64,000 nt of DNA from Lachnospiraceae bacterium (GTDB lineage Bacteria; Bacillota; Clostridia; Lachnospirales; Lachnospiraceae), in assembly GCA_022774505.1 (NCBI GenBank), contig JALFLW010000122.1, positions 31,602 through 95,601 on the forward strand, given 5' to 3'. Positions 48,337-57,699 of this stretch are shown piece after piece. The notes below the pieces were generated by a model. It made no database searches and was not told the DNA's origin. It saw only the letters and a list, made by a program, of their open reading frames with translations. The position numbers and the translations under genes are program-made. Position 1 is the first letter of the stretch. Each line of letters starts with the position of its first letter.

Positions 48337-49551
48337 TCAGCCGTTCTCTGCCGCTGTGTACATAGACATCATTGGTGCCATGATCGCAAGCATGATTGGA
48401 ACAACAACACCTGCCATCAACACAATAATACAAGGTTCCATAATTGCCGTCACTGCCTTTGTCGCATTTTCCACTTCTTCCTCGTAGAAATCCGCGGCAT
48501 GCTCTAACATCTCCTCCATATTACCGGTCTCTTCACCGATCGCAGCCATGTTATAAAGAAGCGGTGGAAATACTCCGGAATCTCTCAATGGAACCGAAAG
48601 CGGTGTACCTCTCTCAACCTCTCCTCTGGCTTCTTCCATAACCTTTTGAACAATACGGTTTGTCATAAGCTTCGTCACAATTCCGATAGCATCAACCATC
48701 GGAATACCGGATGCCATCAATGTACTCAGTGTACGTGCCAGACGTGCTGCTGCTGATTTGACCTGCAGATCACCAATCAACGGAATACGAAGCAGGATTC
48801 TTCCAAGAACAATCGCTCCTGTCTCTGTTTTTGACCAGACTCTGAAGATAACAACTGCCGCTACAATAATAATTACTACCAGCCACCACCATTTGATCAA
48901 GCCGTCACTCATCGCCATAACAAGCTTTGTGATCGCTGGAAGATCCATTCCTGCACCAGCTAGAGTTTCTTTAAACTGCGGAATAATATATGTAAGCATT
49001 AATACAACAACGCCCGCCACAACCACGAGCAATACGATTGGATAGATCATCGCCTGCTTGATCATACTGGATGTCTTAGAATCCTTTTCAAACTGCTCCG
49101 CCATACGATTAAACGACGTCTCCAAACTACCGGAAGCTTCACCGGCCTCCACCATGTTCAAAAGCATATCCGGGAAGATTCCCTCCTGTGCCCGCATGGC
49201 ATCGGCTAAAGACTCACCTTTCTCTACCAGGATACGGGTCTGATCCAGTGCTTTTTTCAGATGTTTGTTCGTTACCTGATCTGTGATCATCTGAAGTGCC
49301 TGAATAACCGTAACACCTGCATGAAGGATACTTTCAAACTGCTTACAGAACACGGAAAGATCTCTCGCCTTAACCTTCTTACCAATGCTTATATCAAGAT
49401 CTTTATTCAATGCATTCGGAATCTCAACACTGATCGGTATCAGTCCTTCTGCTTTCAGAGAATTCCTTGCAGCTGCCTCATTGGCGGCTTCCAAAGTTCC
49501 CTTCTTTTGTTTACCATTGGCGTCTACCGCCACATAATTAAATGCTGCCAA
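48337..49551 (-). CDS. pilC: PilC/GspF inner-membrane platform protein
   Basis: A 404-residue protein with two T2SF domains (VFCKQFESILHAGVTVIQAL and LARTLSTLMASGIPMVDAIG) and three membrane helices, including the C-terminal VLMAGVVVPIMLAIMAPMM. It anchors the assembly ATPase. The start is a TTG (AGGGTGATAAATTG); a strong promoter lies 109-137 nt upstream, so a transcription unit can begin here. Confidence 0.93.
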   Translation of the reverse strand: MAAFNYVAVDANGKQKKGTLEAANEAAARNSLKAEGLIPISVEIPNALNKDLDISIGKKVKARDLSVFCKQFESILHAGVTVIQALQMITDQVTNKHLKKALDQTRILVEKGESLADAMRAQEGIFPDMLLNMVEAGEASGSLETSFNRMAEQFEKDSKTSSMIKQAMIYPIVLLVVVAGVVVLMLTYIIPQFKETLAGAGMDLPAITKLVMAMSDGLIKWWWLVVIIIVAAVVIFRVWSKTETGAIVLGRILLRIPLIGDLQVKSAAARLARTLSTLMASGIPMVDAIGIVTKLMTNRIVQKVMEEARGEVERGTPLSVPLRDSGVFPPLLYNMAAIGEETGNMEEMLEHAADFYEEEVENATKAVTAIMEPCIIVLMAGVVVPIMLAIMAPMMSMYTAAENG

Positions 49552-49816
49552 TTTATCACCCTTTTCTACCCCTCTGTGTGAGATGTCATACTCACGACGG
49601 GTTATTTATTTGTGCTGCATACAACAGCCCCTACAGTTATATACAGTATCACTTTCTTGATTGTACTACATCCGTCTTATTTTTTCAACGAGATTTATTA
49701 AATTTCTATAAAAAATAGTTCACATAATTTTGACTTCATTTTTATACATATTGTCCAAATGACATCTTTATTATATGAACTATCTTTGTGAAACTTTTAT
49801 GATTCTTTCGACAAAA
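49552..49816. other. Interval between pilT and pilC
   Basis: 265 bp containing the pilC promoter (see separate entry) and, close to pilC, an inverted repeat GTGAG-TATGACAT-CTCAC flanked by ACCC/GGGGT. Nothing else is recognisable; the part near pilT is AT-rich. Confidence 0.5.
49660..49688 (-). promoter_or_regulatory. Internal promoter in front of pilC
   Basis: Minus-strand TTGAAA (49683-49688) and TACAAT (49660-49665), 17-bp spacing. Confidence 0.7.
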
Positions 49817-50875
49817 TCAGAACAATTTACGTTTCAGGACTTCCGGTTCCTGAGCAAACTCTAATGCTGTATCTGCCGAAATCTTGAGGTCATGATAGAG
49901 ATCAAAGATTGCATCATCCATGGTCTGCATTCCCATTTTCTTGCTGGTCTGGATCGTGGACGGGATCTGATGTGTCTTGGCATCACGGATATTACTTGCG
50001 ATCGCAGGCACTGTATGCATAACCTCATATGCTGCTACTCGTCCTTTGCCATCCGAAGTCGGCATAAGCTGCTGGGAAATAACAGCCAGAAGTACCATTG
50101 CTAACTGCACACGGATCTGCTGCTGCTGATGTGGCGGGAATACATCGATAACACGATCGATGGTTGCTGCCGCACCAATTGTATGCAAGGTAGAAAATAC
50201 AAGATGGCCTGTCTCGGCTGCTGTTATCGCTGCACCGATTGTTTCCTGATCACGCATCTCTCCTACGAGGATAACATCCGGATCCTCACGAAGTGCTGCT
50301 CTGATACCATTCGCAAAGGAAAGTGTATCAAATCCGATCTCTCGCTGATTGACAATCGAATTTTTATGTTTGTGAAGGTACTCAATAGGATCCTCCAATG
50401 TGATAATATGCTCTTTACGATTTTCATTAATCATATTGATCAATGAAGCCAGTGTCGTAGACTTACCACTACCTGTCGGTCCGGTTACAAGTACCAGTCC
50501 ACGCTTTCTCTTGGCGAGATCCATAACCGACCACGGCAGTCCCAGCTTTTCAGGTGCCGGAATCACTGTATTGATCAAACGGAGTACTGCCGCAAAAGAG
50601 TTTTTCTGGCGGAACACATTACAACGGAAACGCCCCAACGCTTCTGTACTATATGAGAAATCGGCCTCACCATCTCTCTTTAATGTTGCAACCTGTCTCT
50701 CATTCATAATTGAAAGAACAAGTGTCTGTGTATCATGAGAGGTCAGCACATGAGGAATAATATCCTCTAGCGTTCCATTTACACGCATCTTTGGCGGCAG
50801 TCCCACAGTGATATGTACGTCGGATGCCCCAACATCCCTGGCAATTTCCAGCAAACTGTCCATTGTAATTTCCAT
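49817..50875 (-). CDS. pilT: PilT twitching-motility retraction ATPase
   Basis: A 352-residue hexameric ATPase that depolymerises the pilus. Visible: the PilT N-terminal motif DVHITVGLPPKMRVNG, Walker A GPTGSGKSTTLASL, the Asp box and Walker B DPDVILVGEMRD, the His box HLVFSTLHT, and the PilT-type C-terminus with the AIRDAKTHQIPS-like segment (NIRDAKTHQIPSTIQT). ATG at 50873-50875 with GGAGGG 7 nt upstream. Its presence suggests a retractable pilus (twitching, DNA uptake). Confidence 0.94.
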   Translation of the reverse strand: MEITMDSLLEIARDVGASDVHITVGLPPKMRVNGTLEDIIPHVLTSHDTQTLVLSIMNERQVATLKRDGEADFSYSTEALGRFRCNVFRQKNSFAAVLRLINTVIPAPEKLGLPWSVMDLAKRKRGLVLVTGPTGSGKSTTLASLINMINENRKEHIITLEDPIEYLHKHKNSIVNQREIGFDTLSFANGIRAALREDPDVILVGEMRDQETIGAAITAAETGHLVFSTLHTIGAAATIDRVIDVFPPHQQQQIRVQLAMVLLAVISQQLMPTSDGKGRVAAYEVMHTVPAIASNIRDAKTHQIPSTIQTSKKMGMQTMDDAIFDLYHDLKISADTALEFAQEPEVLKRKLF

Positions 50876-50900
50876 TTGTAAACCCTCCATATTCTATATA

Positions 50901-52637
50901 TTAATTATCATAAGCGACACGATGTACTTCCTGTAGTGTCGTAACACCCTTCACCACCTGCTTATTGGCTGACATAACAAGCGTATTCATTCCTTCTTCG
51001 ATTGCCTGCTTTTCCAGCTCCTCTGCAGTTCCGCCTGTAGCAATAATACGTTTCAGATTCGGAGACATCTGCATAATCTCATAAATACCGATTCGCCCTT
51101 TATATCCGGCACCTCCACATTCCAGACATTCCGGATTCGGTTCGATATGAGGGATCAGCAGTTCCTCATCCCACTTATCCTCAGGTATTCCAAGCTCCTT
51201 CTTTTCCAGATCATCTGCCGGCACCATTTTCTTGCATCTCGGGCAGGCACGTCTGAGGAGTCGCTGTGCAATAACACCGATCACCGCATCGGATATCAGA
51301 TAGTTTTCAATCCCCATATCCGCCAGACGACTTATGGTACTTGCTGCACTGTTTGTATGAAGTGTACTTACAACCAAGTGACCGGTAATGGCAGACTCAA
51401 CGGCAATCCCGGCAGTCTCACCATCTCGGATCTCACCGATCATGATGATATCCGGATCCTGACGCAGAATAGATCGAAGTGCCGCTGCAAAGGTAAGTCC
51501 TGCTTTTGCATTTACCTGAACCTGATTAATACCATTAATATTTGCCTCCACCGGGTCCTCAACCGTGATAATGTTTACTTCGTCTGTGTTCAGCTCACTG
51601 AGTGCCGTATACAGAGTCGTTGATTTACCGGATCCTGTAGGTCCCGTTACTAGCATTATGCCGTTCGGATGCTTCAGGATATCTTCAAACCGATGCAGCT
51701 CCTCCGGTTCAAATCCAAGATCTTTCTTGTCACGGCTGAGAGCTGTTTTCTGGGCAAGACGCATAACGATCTTTTCACCATATACTGTAGGGAGGATAGA
51801 TACACGGATATCATACTCCTGCCGGTCTACAATCTGCGTCATACGACCATCCTGAGGTTTTCTTTTTTCTGAAATGTCCATTCCACCGACAATCTTAATA
51901 CGGGCAACCATCGCAGACAACAAAGAAATATCGTGGCGCATTGCCTCCTGAAGAACACCGTCCACCCTGAACCGGATGCGGAGCTGATTCTCCAACGGTT
52001 CAAAATGAATATCGGAAGTCCTTTTATGTACTGCCTGCTCTATAATCTGATTTACCAAACGAACAATTGGTGCCTGCTTTACTTCCTCAGACTCACCCTT
52101 ATCCTCTTTATTTCCATACTTCTCACGACGCTCTGCCGCAAACTGGTCTGCCACCTTCATCGCCTCGGAATTTCCATAGAAACGATCCAAAGCTTGTGAT
52201 ACATCCTTAACTGTCGTTACACGCACCTCAATCTGCATGCCCGTAATAATAGAAAGATCATCCATTGCGATCATATCAAGCGGATCAGAAAAGGCAACAC
52301 GGAGTACGTTCGGATTATCCGGTGCAAACTCATACGGAAGCAGCATGTACTTACGCAGAACCTTCTCATCTACCAGAGCCAGCACCTCATCCTCTATTGT
52401 AATACCGGCCAAATGTACACGCTCTAATCCCATCTGATGACAAAGTGCCTCTGCAATGATCTCGTCATTCATAATCCCCATATCTACGAGTGTCATACCA
52501 AGCTTTTGTCCGTTACCGGCTTCTTTCTGCCTCTTTAACGCTTCTTCCAGCTGCTCCTGAGTAATGACACCTGCTCCCAACAGCAGGTCACCCAGTCGTT
52601 TTTTACGCCGCAGCCGGCTCGCTATCGAATTATCCAT
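50901..52637 (-). CDS. pilB: PilB/GspE assembly ATPase
   Basis: A 578-residue extension ATPase. N-terminal GspE_N domains (LGDLLLGAGVITQEQLEEAL and DFLSLHC-type region) precede the ATPase core with Walker A GPTGSGKSTTLYTAL, Walker B DPDIIMIGEIRDGET and the zinc Cys pairs CPRCKKM and CLECGGAGYKGR. First gene of the pilus locus; pilT starts 25 nt after it. RBS GGGGG with 7-nt spacing. Confidence 0.95.
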   Translation of the reverse strand: MDNSIASRLRRKKRLGDLLLGAGVITQEQLEEALKRQKEAGNGQKLGMTLVDMGIMNDEIIAEALCHQMGLERVHLAGITIEDEVLALVDEKVLRKYMLLPYEFAPDNPNVLRVAFSDPLDMIAMDDLSIITGMQIEVRVTTVKDVSQALDRFYGNSEAMKVADQFAAERREKYGNKEDKGESEEVKQAPIVRLVNQIIEQAVHKRTSDIHFEPLENQLRIRFRVDGVLQEAMRHDISLLSAMVARIKIVGGMDISEKRKPQDGRMTQIVDRQEYDIRVSILPTVYGEKIVMRLAQKTALSRDKKDLGFEPEELHRFEDILKHPNGIMLVTGPTGSGKSTTLYTALSELNTDEVNIITVEDPVEANINGINQVQVNAKAGLTFAAALRSILRQDPDIIMIGEIRDGETAGIAVESAITGHLVVSTLHTNSAASTISRLADMGIENYLISDAVIGVIAQRLLRRACPRCKKMVPADDLEKKELGIPEDKWDEELLIPHIEPNPECLECGGAGYKGRIGIYEIMQMSPNLKRIIATGGTAEELEKQAIEEGMNTLVMSANKQVVKGVTTLQEVHRVAYDN

Positions 52638-52731
52638 GTTATGTCCCCCTATTCTTCCATTTTTTCAGACGATATCTACCTATATCCTCTGCCTTCTCCT
52701 TTATCCTAAAAGACATAAATATATTTATATC

Positions 52732-52760
52732 ATTATATACGCTTATTACTCATTTAGCAA
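52732..52760 (-). promoter_or_regulatory. Promoter of pilB-pilT
   Basis: Minus-strand TTGCTA (52755-52760) and TATAAT (52732-52737), 17-bp spacing; the -35 box lies inside the 3' end of the DUF5721-like gene. Confidence 0.65.
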
Positions 52761-53264
52761 GTGAAATACTATTTTTTTATGACTCAGAAACAGCTGCAGT
52801 GCTTCTTCCCATTTTCGCTCTGCCGCCTTATCAAAAGTAAACGCTGGATATGATGCTGTAGGAACAAGGAGCAGTCTTCCCTCTTCATATCTTATCTGCA
52901 TCCTAAGATCCGGTGCCACCTCTGTCTGCCGGATGCCTTTTTCTCCTATTATCTGCATTCTTTGTTTTTCCGATGCCGTTAGATCGATATAGAGCCTGTC
53001 CGGTGATTTTTTTCCTTTTATAAAGCGAAATACAATGCTGCGCATCTCTCCCCATGTCATATACCTGCAGTCATATTGTCCATGCGTATGCATCATCTGT
53101 TCCCATTGGTCACTATCATACCAGTTCTGATGTCTTTTTCCATTTAAAAGAAGTTCTGACGAAGTGACCGCCCGGGCCTCAAAAAGCAAAAAATTATCAA
53201 AAGTTTCCTGCAGCAGCAAATGCGCCATAAAATTTTTTATCTCAATTATCTCAATTACTATCAT
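52746..53264 (-). CDS. DUF5721-like protein
   Basis: A 172-residue soluble protein that resembles the Lachnospiraceae DUF5721 group: the N-terminus IIEIKNFMAHLLLQETFDNFLLFEA, then EMRSIVFRFIKGKKSPDRL and a TASYPAFTFDK segment. Function unknown. The ATG at 53262-53264 has AGGA 8 nt upstream; the longer frame to 53297 is not needed. It lies directly upstream of pilB and could be co-transcribed in part, though pilB has its own promoter. Divergent from the Cys-rich small gene. Confidence 0.75.
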   Translation of the reverse strand: MIVIEIIEIKNFMAHLLLQETFDNFLLFEARAVTSSELLLNGKRHQNWYDSDQWEQMMHTHGQYDCRYMTWGEMRSIVFRFIKGKKSPDRLYIDLTASEKQRMQIIGEKGIRQTEVAPDLRMQIRYEEGRLLLVPTASYPAFTFDKAAERKWEEALQLFLSHKKIVFHLLNE

Positions 53265-53378
53265 AAAATTCCTGCTTTCTGTACATAATAGTACCACGAC
53301 AAGGTCTTCTGCCGAAAAACTCCGGAGCCGGCAGTCCTGGCATTGTCTTAACTATAAATTGTGCTGGAGGTATCAATC

Positions 53379-53570
53379 ATGAAAAAAGATGCAACACTCA
53401 TGAAAGAAGTGGCAGAAAGATGTACGAAATACTGTCGCTGTGACAACTGCAATTGTTCAAACTCAAGCAAGGACGATGCAATTTCTTGCCAGAACTGTAC
53501 CCATTACACTCCTGACAAGGTATGCGACATCAACCTGTATGAGGAAATCGTGGATAACCACAATCTGTAA
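53379..53570 (+). CDS. Small cysteine-rich protein, 63 aa
   Basis: A 63-residue soluble protein with nine Cys: CTKYCRCDNCNC followed by CQNCTHY and DKVC. The arrangement suggests one or two metal (Zn or Fe-S) sites. Start chosen at the ATG with GGAGG 8 nt upstream. No signal peptide. It is divergent from the DUF5721-like gene and ends at a hairpin. I recognise no named family; it may be a redox or metal-binding accessory protein. Confidence 0.7.
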   Translation: MKKDATLMKEVAERCTKYCRCDNCNCSNSSKDDAISCQNCTHYTPDKVCDINLYEEIVDNHNL

Positions 53571-53590
53571 AACCTGCAGACAGAATCAAG

Positions 53591-53614
53591 ATAGCCGGAT
53601 GCTAATCCGGCTAT
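53591..53614 (+). terminator. Hairpin after the Cys-rich gene
   Basis: ATAGCCGGAT-GCTA-ATCCGGCTAT perfect inverted repeat; T-rich region some nt downstream; may work in both directions. Confidence 0.6.
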
Positions 53615-53666
53615 TACATATCTTCTTGTTTTTTCAAAGCTTAATATCGCTCATTTTCCCACCATA

Positions 53667-55643
53667 CTAACGGCCAACGAACACAACGATAGAGCGTGGC
53701 GGTACGATGGTTTTTTTCTGACTTTCCAAGGATGGCCGTTTCTTTCTTTTCTTTCTGCGGACCGGATGCGGAACCTCACTAAAAGTATTGCCATATGTTT
53801 CCACTGCCGGGTACCACTCTTTATCTGCCGGCAGATTCGGCAGATCAAACGACTTCGGCTCCCAATACATATTAAAGATCATATAAATAGAATCATCCGC
53901 CGTTCCATCGGATTTTTTCTGATAATCACCATATAATAATACAGCTAACATTCTGTTGTAATAAGAAAAATCTGCCTTCCATGCCTGTGTTCCATGCACA
54001 GAGATATCCGGCATACCGCAGGACAGAGAATCAAACATGTACATCTTGCGTCCCTGATGAAGTACCGGATGTTCCTTTCGAAATGCGATAAGTTTTTTTA
54101 CATATTCAAAAGTTTCTGTCCCTGCACCGGTACTTTTCCAATCCAGCCAGGTAATCTCATTATCCTGGCAATACGGATTATTATTTCCCTCCTGGCTGTT
54201 TCCGAATTCATCCCCAGCCAAAAGCATTGGCGTCCCCTGTGCTAACAGCATCATTGCAAATGCATTTCGGATCTGACACATACGACGTGCACGTATGAAT
54301 TTTTTACGGCTTTTCCCCTCCACTCCGCAATTCCAACTATAATTATACTGGGTTCCATCCTGATTTTCTTCTCCATTTTTCTCATTATGCTTCACATCAT
54401 AAGAAACCAGATCCATCATCGTGAAACCATTTACATGAGTCATAAAATTTATGAAGGCCATATCGTCACTTCCCCTGCGCAAAAAGTCAGCAAAACCCTC
54501 CACCTGTCCTTCATCACTTTTCAGATAACGCCGTGCACAATTCATAAATCCCTCATTATACTCTGCCAGTGTACCCTGCGTTCCTTTCGTTCCAAATGCA
54601 GCAAGCATCTGCGGATTCCAATAATCCGTCAAAAGCTTTACACCGGACAAGATCGGATCCGATACCAGGATCTGTGCAGGCATCACCTCCTGATTCACAC
54701 GAAATCCATCAACATGATATTCGAGCACCCAGTTGCGAAGACAGTCCTGCATCAGGCAGACATTTGTCCCCGGCATAAAATATATGTCCAATAATATCTC
54801 AATTCCTGCCTGATGCAGACTTCTGACAAGATTTTTAAACTCCACACCAACTCCATGGGGATCTGCCGCATAAGCCGCCTTAGGCGCACAATAATACGTT
54901 TCACTCTGTCCATATCCCCAATAATTGAGCCTGATTGGTTCCGTTTTCTTTTTATCCGCTCCACCTGCATGCACGGACGGCATCCGGTTCTCTTCAGGCT
55001 TACCTGGTACTCCATGCACCCTCTGTGGTTTTTGTATTTCATCAAATTCATAACATGGCAGAAGCAGTACGGCATTAATCCCCAATTCCTGCAGATATGG
55101 AATTTTTTCCTGAAGTCCGGCAAAAGTACCGCGTGCTGACACTTTAGATGATGAATGTCTGGTAAACCCCCTCACATGCAGCTGATATAATATCATATCT
55201 GAAAACGAAAGTCCCAGCGGACTGTCCTCTCCCCAGTTGAATGTTTCAAGACTGATCCCTCCGCGGACTGTATGACCCGCAACCGTTCTCCTGCCCCATC
55301 TCTCTCTTCCATGAATCACCGCTGCATAAGGATCAATAAATTCCTTTCCATCTACCTCATACATGTACTCGTAATTCTGTGATAATACCTCAGCAACCGT
55401 ATGTTCCTGATCCGTCCCCGGACAATCCGTAATCTTGACAAAATAAACGCTTCCTCTGCGATATTCCTTCGATAAACGTATCCTGCACACCGGCCGTTTC
55501 TGTCCTATCTTATATATATTCAGATAACATTCCTGTCCCTCCGGTATAAAAACAGCAAACTGTACACCATCCGCAGTCTTTGTCACTCCAAAAGGCAATG
55601 TATCTCCTGGTCTGTATTGAAAGAATTTCTCTGTTCTGTCCAT
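53667..55643 (-). CDS. GH13 debranching-enzyme-like protein with lost catalytic residues
   Basis: A 658-residue homologue of isoamylase/GlgX-type glycogen debranching enzymes: CBM48-like N-terminal domain (FGVTKTADGVQFAVF), then a GH13 barrel with NYWGYGQSETYYCAP and the GlgX-like NPYCQDNEITWLDW. The three catalytic acids appear replaced. The nucleophile motif DGFRxD reads DGFRVN (N317), the acid/base motif LIAEPW reads LLTDYW (D340), and the third motif TAHDGFT reads THVNGFT (N405). It lacks a signal peptide. Hence a non-catalytic glycan-binding or regulatory relative is likely. It is transcribed alone, opposite to the Cys-rich gene. Confidence 0.82.
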   Translation of the reverse strand: MDRTEKFFQYRPGDTLPFGVTKTADGVQFAVFIPEGQECYLNIYKIGQKRPVCRIRLSKEYRRGSVYFVKITDCPGTDQEHTVAEVLSQNYEYMYEVDGKEFIDPYAAVIHGRERWGRRTVAGHTVRGGISLETFNWGEDSPLGLSFSDMILYQLHVRGFTRHSSSKVSARGTFAGLQEKIPYLQELGINAVLLLPCYEFDEIQKPQRVHGVPGKPEENRMPSVHAGGADKKKTEPIRLNYWGYGQSETYYCAPKAAYAADPHGVGVEFKNLVRSLHQAGIEILLDIYFMPGTNVCLMQDCLRNWVLEYHVDGFRVNQEVMPAQILVSDPILSGVKLLTDYWNPQMLAAFGTKGTQGTLAEYNEGFMNCARRYLKSDEGQVEGFADFLRRGSDDMAFINFMTHVNGFTMMDLVSYDVKHNEKNGEENQDGTQYNYSWNCGVEGKSRKKFIRARRMCQIRNAFAMMLLAQGTPMLLAGDEFGNSQEGNNNPYCQDNEITWLDWKSTGAGTETFEYVKKLIAFRKEHPVLHQGRKMYMFDSLSCGMPDISVHGTQAWKADFSYYNRMLAVLLYGDYQKKSDGTADDSIYMIFNMYWEPKSFDLPNLPADKEWYPAVETYGNTFSEVPHPVRRKKRKKRPSLESQKKTIVPPRSIVVFVGR

Positions 55644-55953
55644 GTATCTCCAGCCTTCCCAATTGTTTTGCTGTTATGTTTCCCACAGCGTTAGTATATT
55701 TTATTGTACTACAATTCTTAAGCAGGTGTCAAAGTAAATCTGATAACGCAATTTTTGTTTTACTTTTTCTTTATTTCATTTCCCCCTTGCAAAATCACCA
55801 GTTTTCTGTAAAATAGTATGGTGTATGTTTTATGGAATACAATAAGCAGCTCAAACTTCTTCCCACACAGGCTATGTGGATATGTTCTTATTTCTTAAAT
55901 ATCCTGAAGTTTGAGTAAATAGTTATGAATTTGAGCACGAATGGAGGATTTCA
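55644..55953. other. Promoter and leader region of the ABC-F gene
   Basis: A plausible promoter TTGCAA (55787-55792) / TAAAAT (55809-55814) precedes a ~130-nt leader. The leader contains a 10-nt inverted repeat CTCAAACTTC (55851-55860) / GAAGTTTGAG (55906-55915), which could fold around a central hairpin. ABC-F genes are sometimes regulated by leader attenuation; no leader peptide is obvious. The left part is the upstream region of the GH13-like gene. Confidence 0.45.
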
Positions 55954-57585
55954 ATGATTCAAGCAAGCAATGTCACACTGAGACTTGGCAAAAAAGCCCT
56001 CTTCGAGGATGTTAATATTAAGTTTACCGAAGGAAACTGTTATGGTCTCATTGGAGCCAACGGAGCAGGTAAATCTACTTTTTTAAAGATACTTAACGGA
56101 GAGATCGAACCGACGAAAGGTGATGTGATCATCACTCCCGGACAACGTCTGTCTTTTCTGAAGCAGGATCATTTCCAGTATGATGCATATTCTGTTTTGG
56201 ATACTGTCATCATGGGAAATGAACGGCTCTATGAAATCATGAAAGAAAAGGATGCTATCTATGCCAAACCTGATTTCAGCGATGAAGACGGTATCCGTGC
56301 CGCTGAATTAGAGGAAGAATTTGCTAATATGAACGGCTGGGAAGCAGAATCCGATGCTGCAACACTCCTGAATGGTCTGGGAGTCCCAACAGAAACTCAC
56401 TCCATGATGATGAGTGAACTGCCAGCCAACGAAAAGGTTAAAATCCTTTTGGCACAGGCTCTTTTTGGCAATCCTGACATTCTCCTCCTTGATGAGCCGA
56501 CAAACCATTTGGATCTGGAAGCTATCCGCTGGCTCGAGGATTTCCTGATTGATTTTGATAATACCGTCATCGTCGTATCGCATGACCGATATTTTCTTAA
56601 CAAGGTCTGCACACACATCGCAGATATTGACTACGCAAAGATCCAGCTCTATGCCGGAAACTATGACTTCTGGTATGAATCAAGCCAGTTAATGATCAAG
56701 CAGATGAAGGAAGCGAATAAGAAAAAAGAAGAAAAAATCAAAGAGCTGCAGGAATTTATTCAGCGATTCAGTGCAAATGCTTCAAAATCGAAACAGGCAA
56801 CCTCCAGAAAACGTGCCTTGGAAAAAATTGAACTGGATGACATGAAACCTTCCAGTCGAAAATATCCATATATCGATTTCCGTCCGGAACGCGAAATCGG
56901 TAATGAAGTTCTTACCGTTGAACATCTTTCTAAAACAATTGACGGTGTAAAGGTTTTGGATGATATTTCTTTTATCATCGGCCGCGAAGACAAGGTGGCA
57001 TTTGTCGGCAGCAATACAATCGCTGCTACAACACTTTTCCAGATCCTTTCCGGAGAAATGGAACCGGATGAAGGATCTTACAAATGGGGTGTCACCACAA
57101 GCTTTTCCTACTTTCCAAAGGATAATACGGAATTATTTGCAAGTGATGATACAATTGTCGACTGGCTGATGCCATTTTCTCCGGAAAAAGATCCAACATA
57201 TGTCCGCGGTTTCCTTGGACGTATGCTTTTCCCCGGTGAAGATGGTGTTAAAAAGGTTAATGTGCTCTCCGGTGGCGAGCGTGTCCGTGTTATGCTCTCT
57301 AAAATGATGATATTGGCATCTAATATTCTTATCATGGATGAGCCGACAAACCATTTAGATATGGAATCAATCACCGCATTGAATAACGGACTGATCAAAT
57401 TTCCGGGTGTTGTACTCTTCACTTCGCAGGATCATCAGTTCATCCAGACGATTGCAAATCGTATCATGGAAATCACGCCGGGCGGTCTGATCGATAAAAT
57501 TTCTACCTACGACGAATATCTGGACAGCGATGAAATGGCCCGTAAGAGACAGCTTTTGTCAGTTCAGAATGAAGATGAAGATTAA
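55954..57585 (+). CDS. ABC-F family ATPase (YbiT/YkpA-like)
   Basis: A 543-residue soluble ATPase with two nucleotide-binding domains and no membrane domain. NBD1 has an intact Walker A (GANGAGKST) and LLLDEPTNHLD. Its signature motif is replaced by ELPANEKVK, as is common in this subgroup. The linker (KKKEEKIKELQEFIQRF) and the C-terminal LSGGERVRVML/LIMDEPTNHLD are clear. The second Walker A reads GSNTIAATT (352-360), lacking the usual Gly-Lys. The family acts on the ribosome; some members give antibiotic protection, but this subgroup is not firmly linked to resistance. It probably has its own leader and ends in a bidirectional terminator. Confidence 0.92.
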   Translation: MIQASNVTLRLGKKALFEDVNIKFTEGNCYGLIGANGAGKSTFLKILNGEIEPTKGDVIITPGQRLSFLKQDHFQYDAYSVLDTVIMGNERLYEIMKEKDAIYAKPDFSDEDGIRAAELEEEFANMNGWEAESDAATLLNGLGVPTETHSMMMSELPANEKVKILLAQALFGNPDILLLDEPTNHLDLEAIRWLEDFLIDFDNTVIVVSHDRYFLNKVCTHIADIDYAKIQLYAGNYDFWYESSQLMIKQMKEANKKKEEKIKELQEFIQRFSANASKSKQATSRKRALEKIELDDMKPSSRKYPYIDFRPEREIGNEVLTVEHLSKTIDGVKVLDDISFIIGREDKVAFVGSNTIAATTLFQILSGEMEPDEGSYKWGVTTSFSYFPKDNTELFASDDTIVDWLMPFSPEKDPTYVRGFLGRMLFPGEDGVKKVNVLSGGERVRVMLSKMMILASNILIMDEPTNHLDMESITALNNGLIKFPGVVLFTSQDHQFIQTIANRIMEITPGGLIDKISTYDEYLDSDEMARKRQLLSVQNEDED

Positions 57586-57648
57586 GGTATTGAACAGATA
57601 GATAATCAGCTAAGACTTCCCATGTTATATTGGTAATTAATAAAAAAC

Positions 57649-57688
57649 GGGGCATATTATGTTTCATATAGATTCATAATATGCCCCA
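57649..57688. terminator. Bidirectional terminator between ABC-F gene and lgt
   Basis: GGGGCATATTATG ... CATAATATGCCCC with ~13-nt loop; A-run before, T-rich after. Confidence 0.85.
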
Positions 57689-57699
57689 TTTATTTCTCA

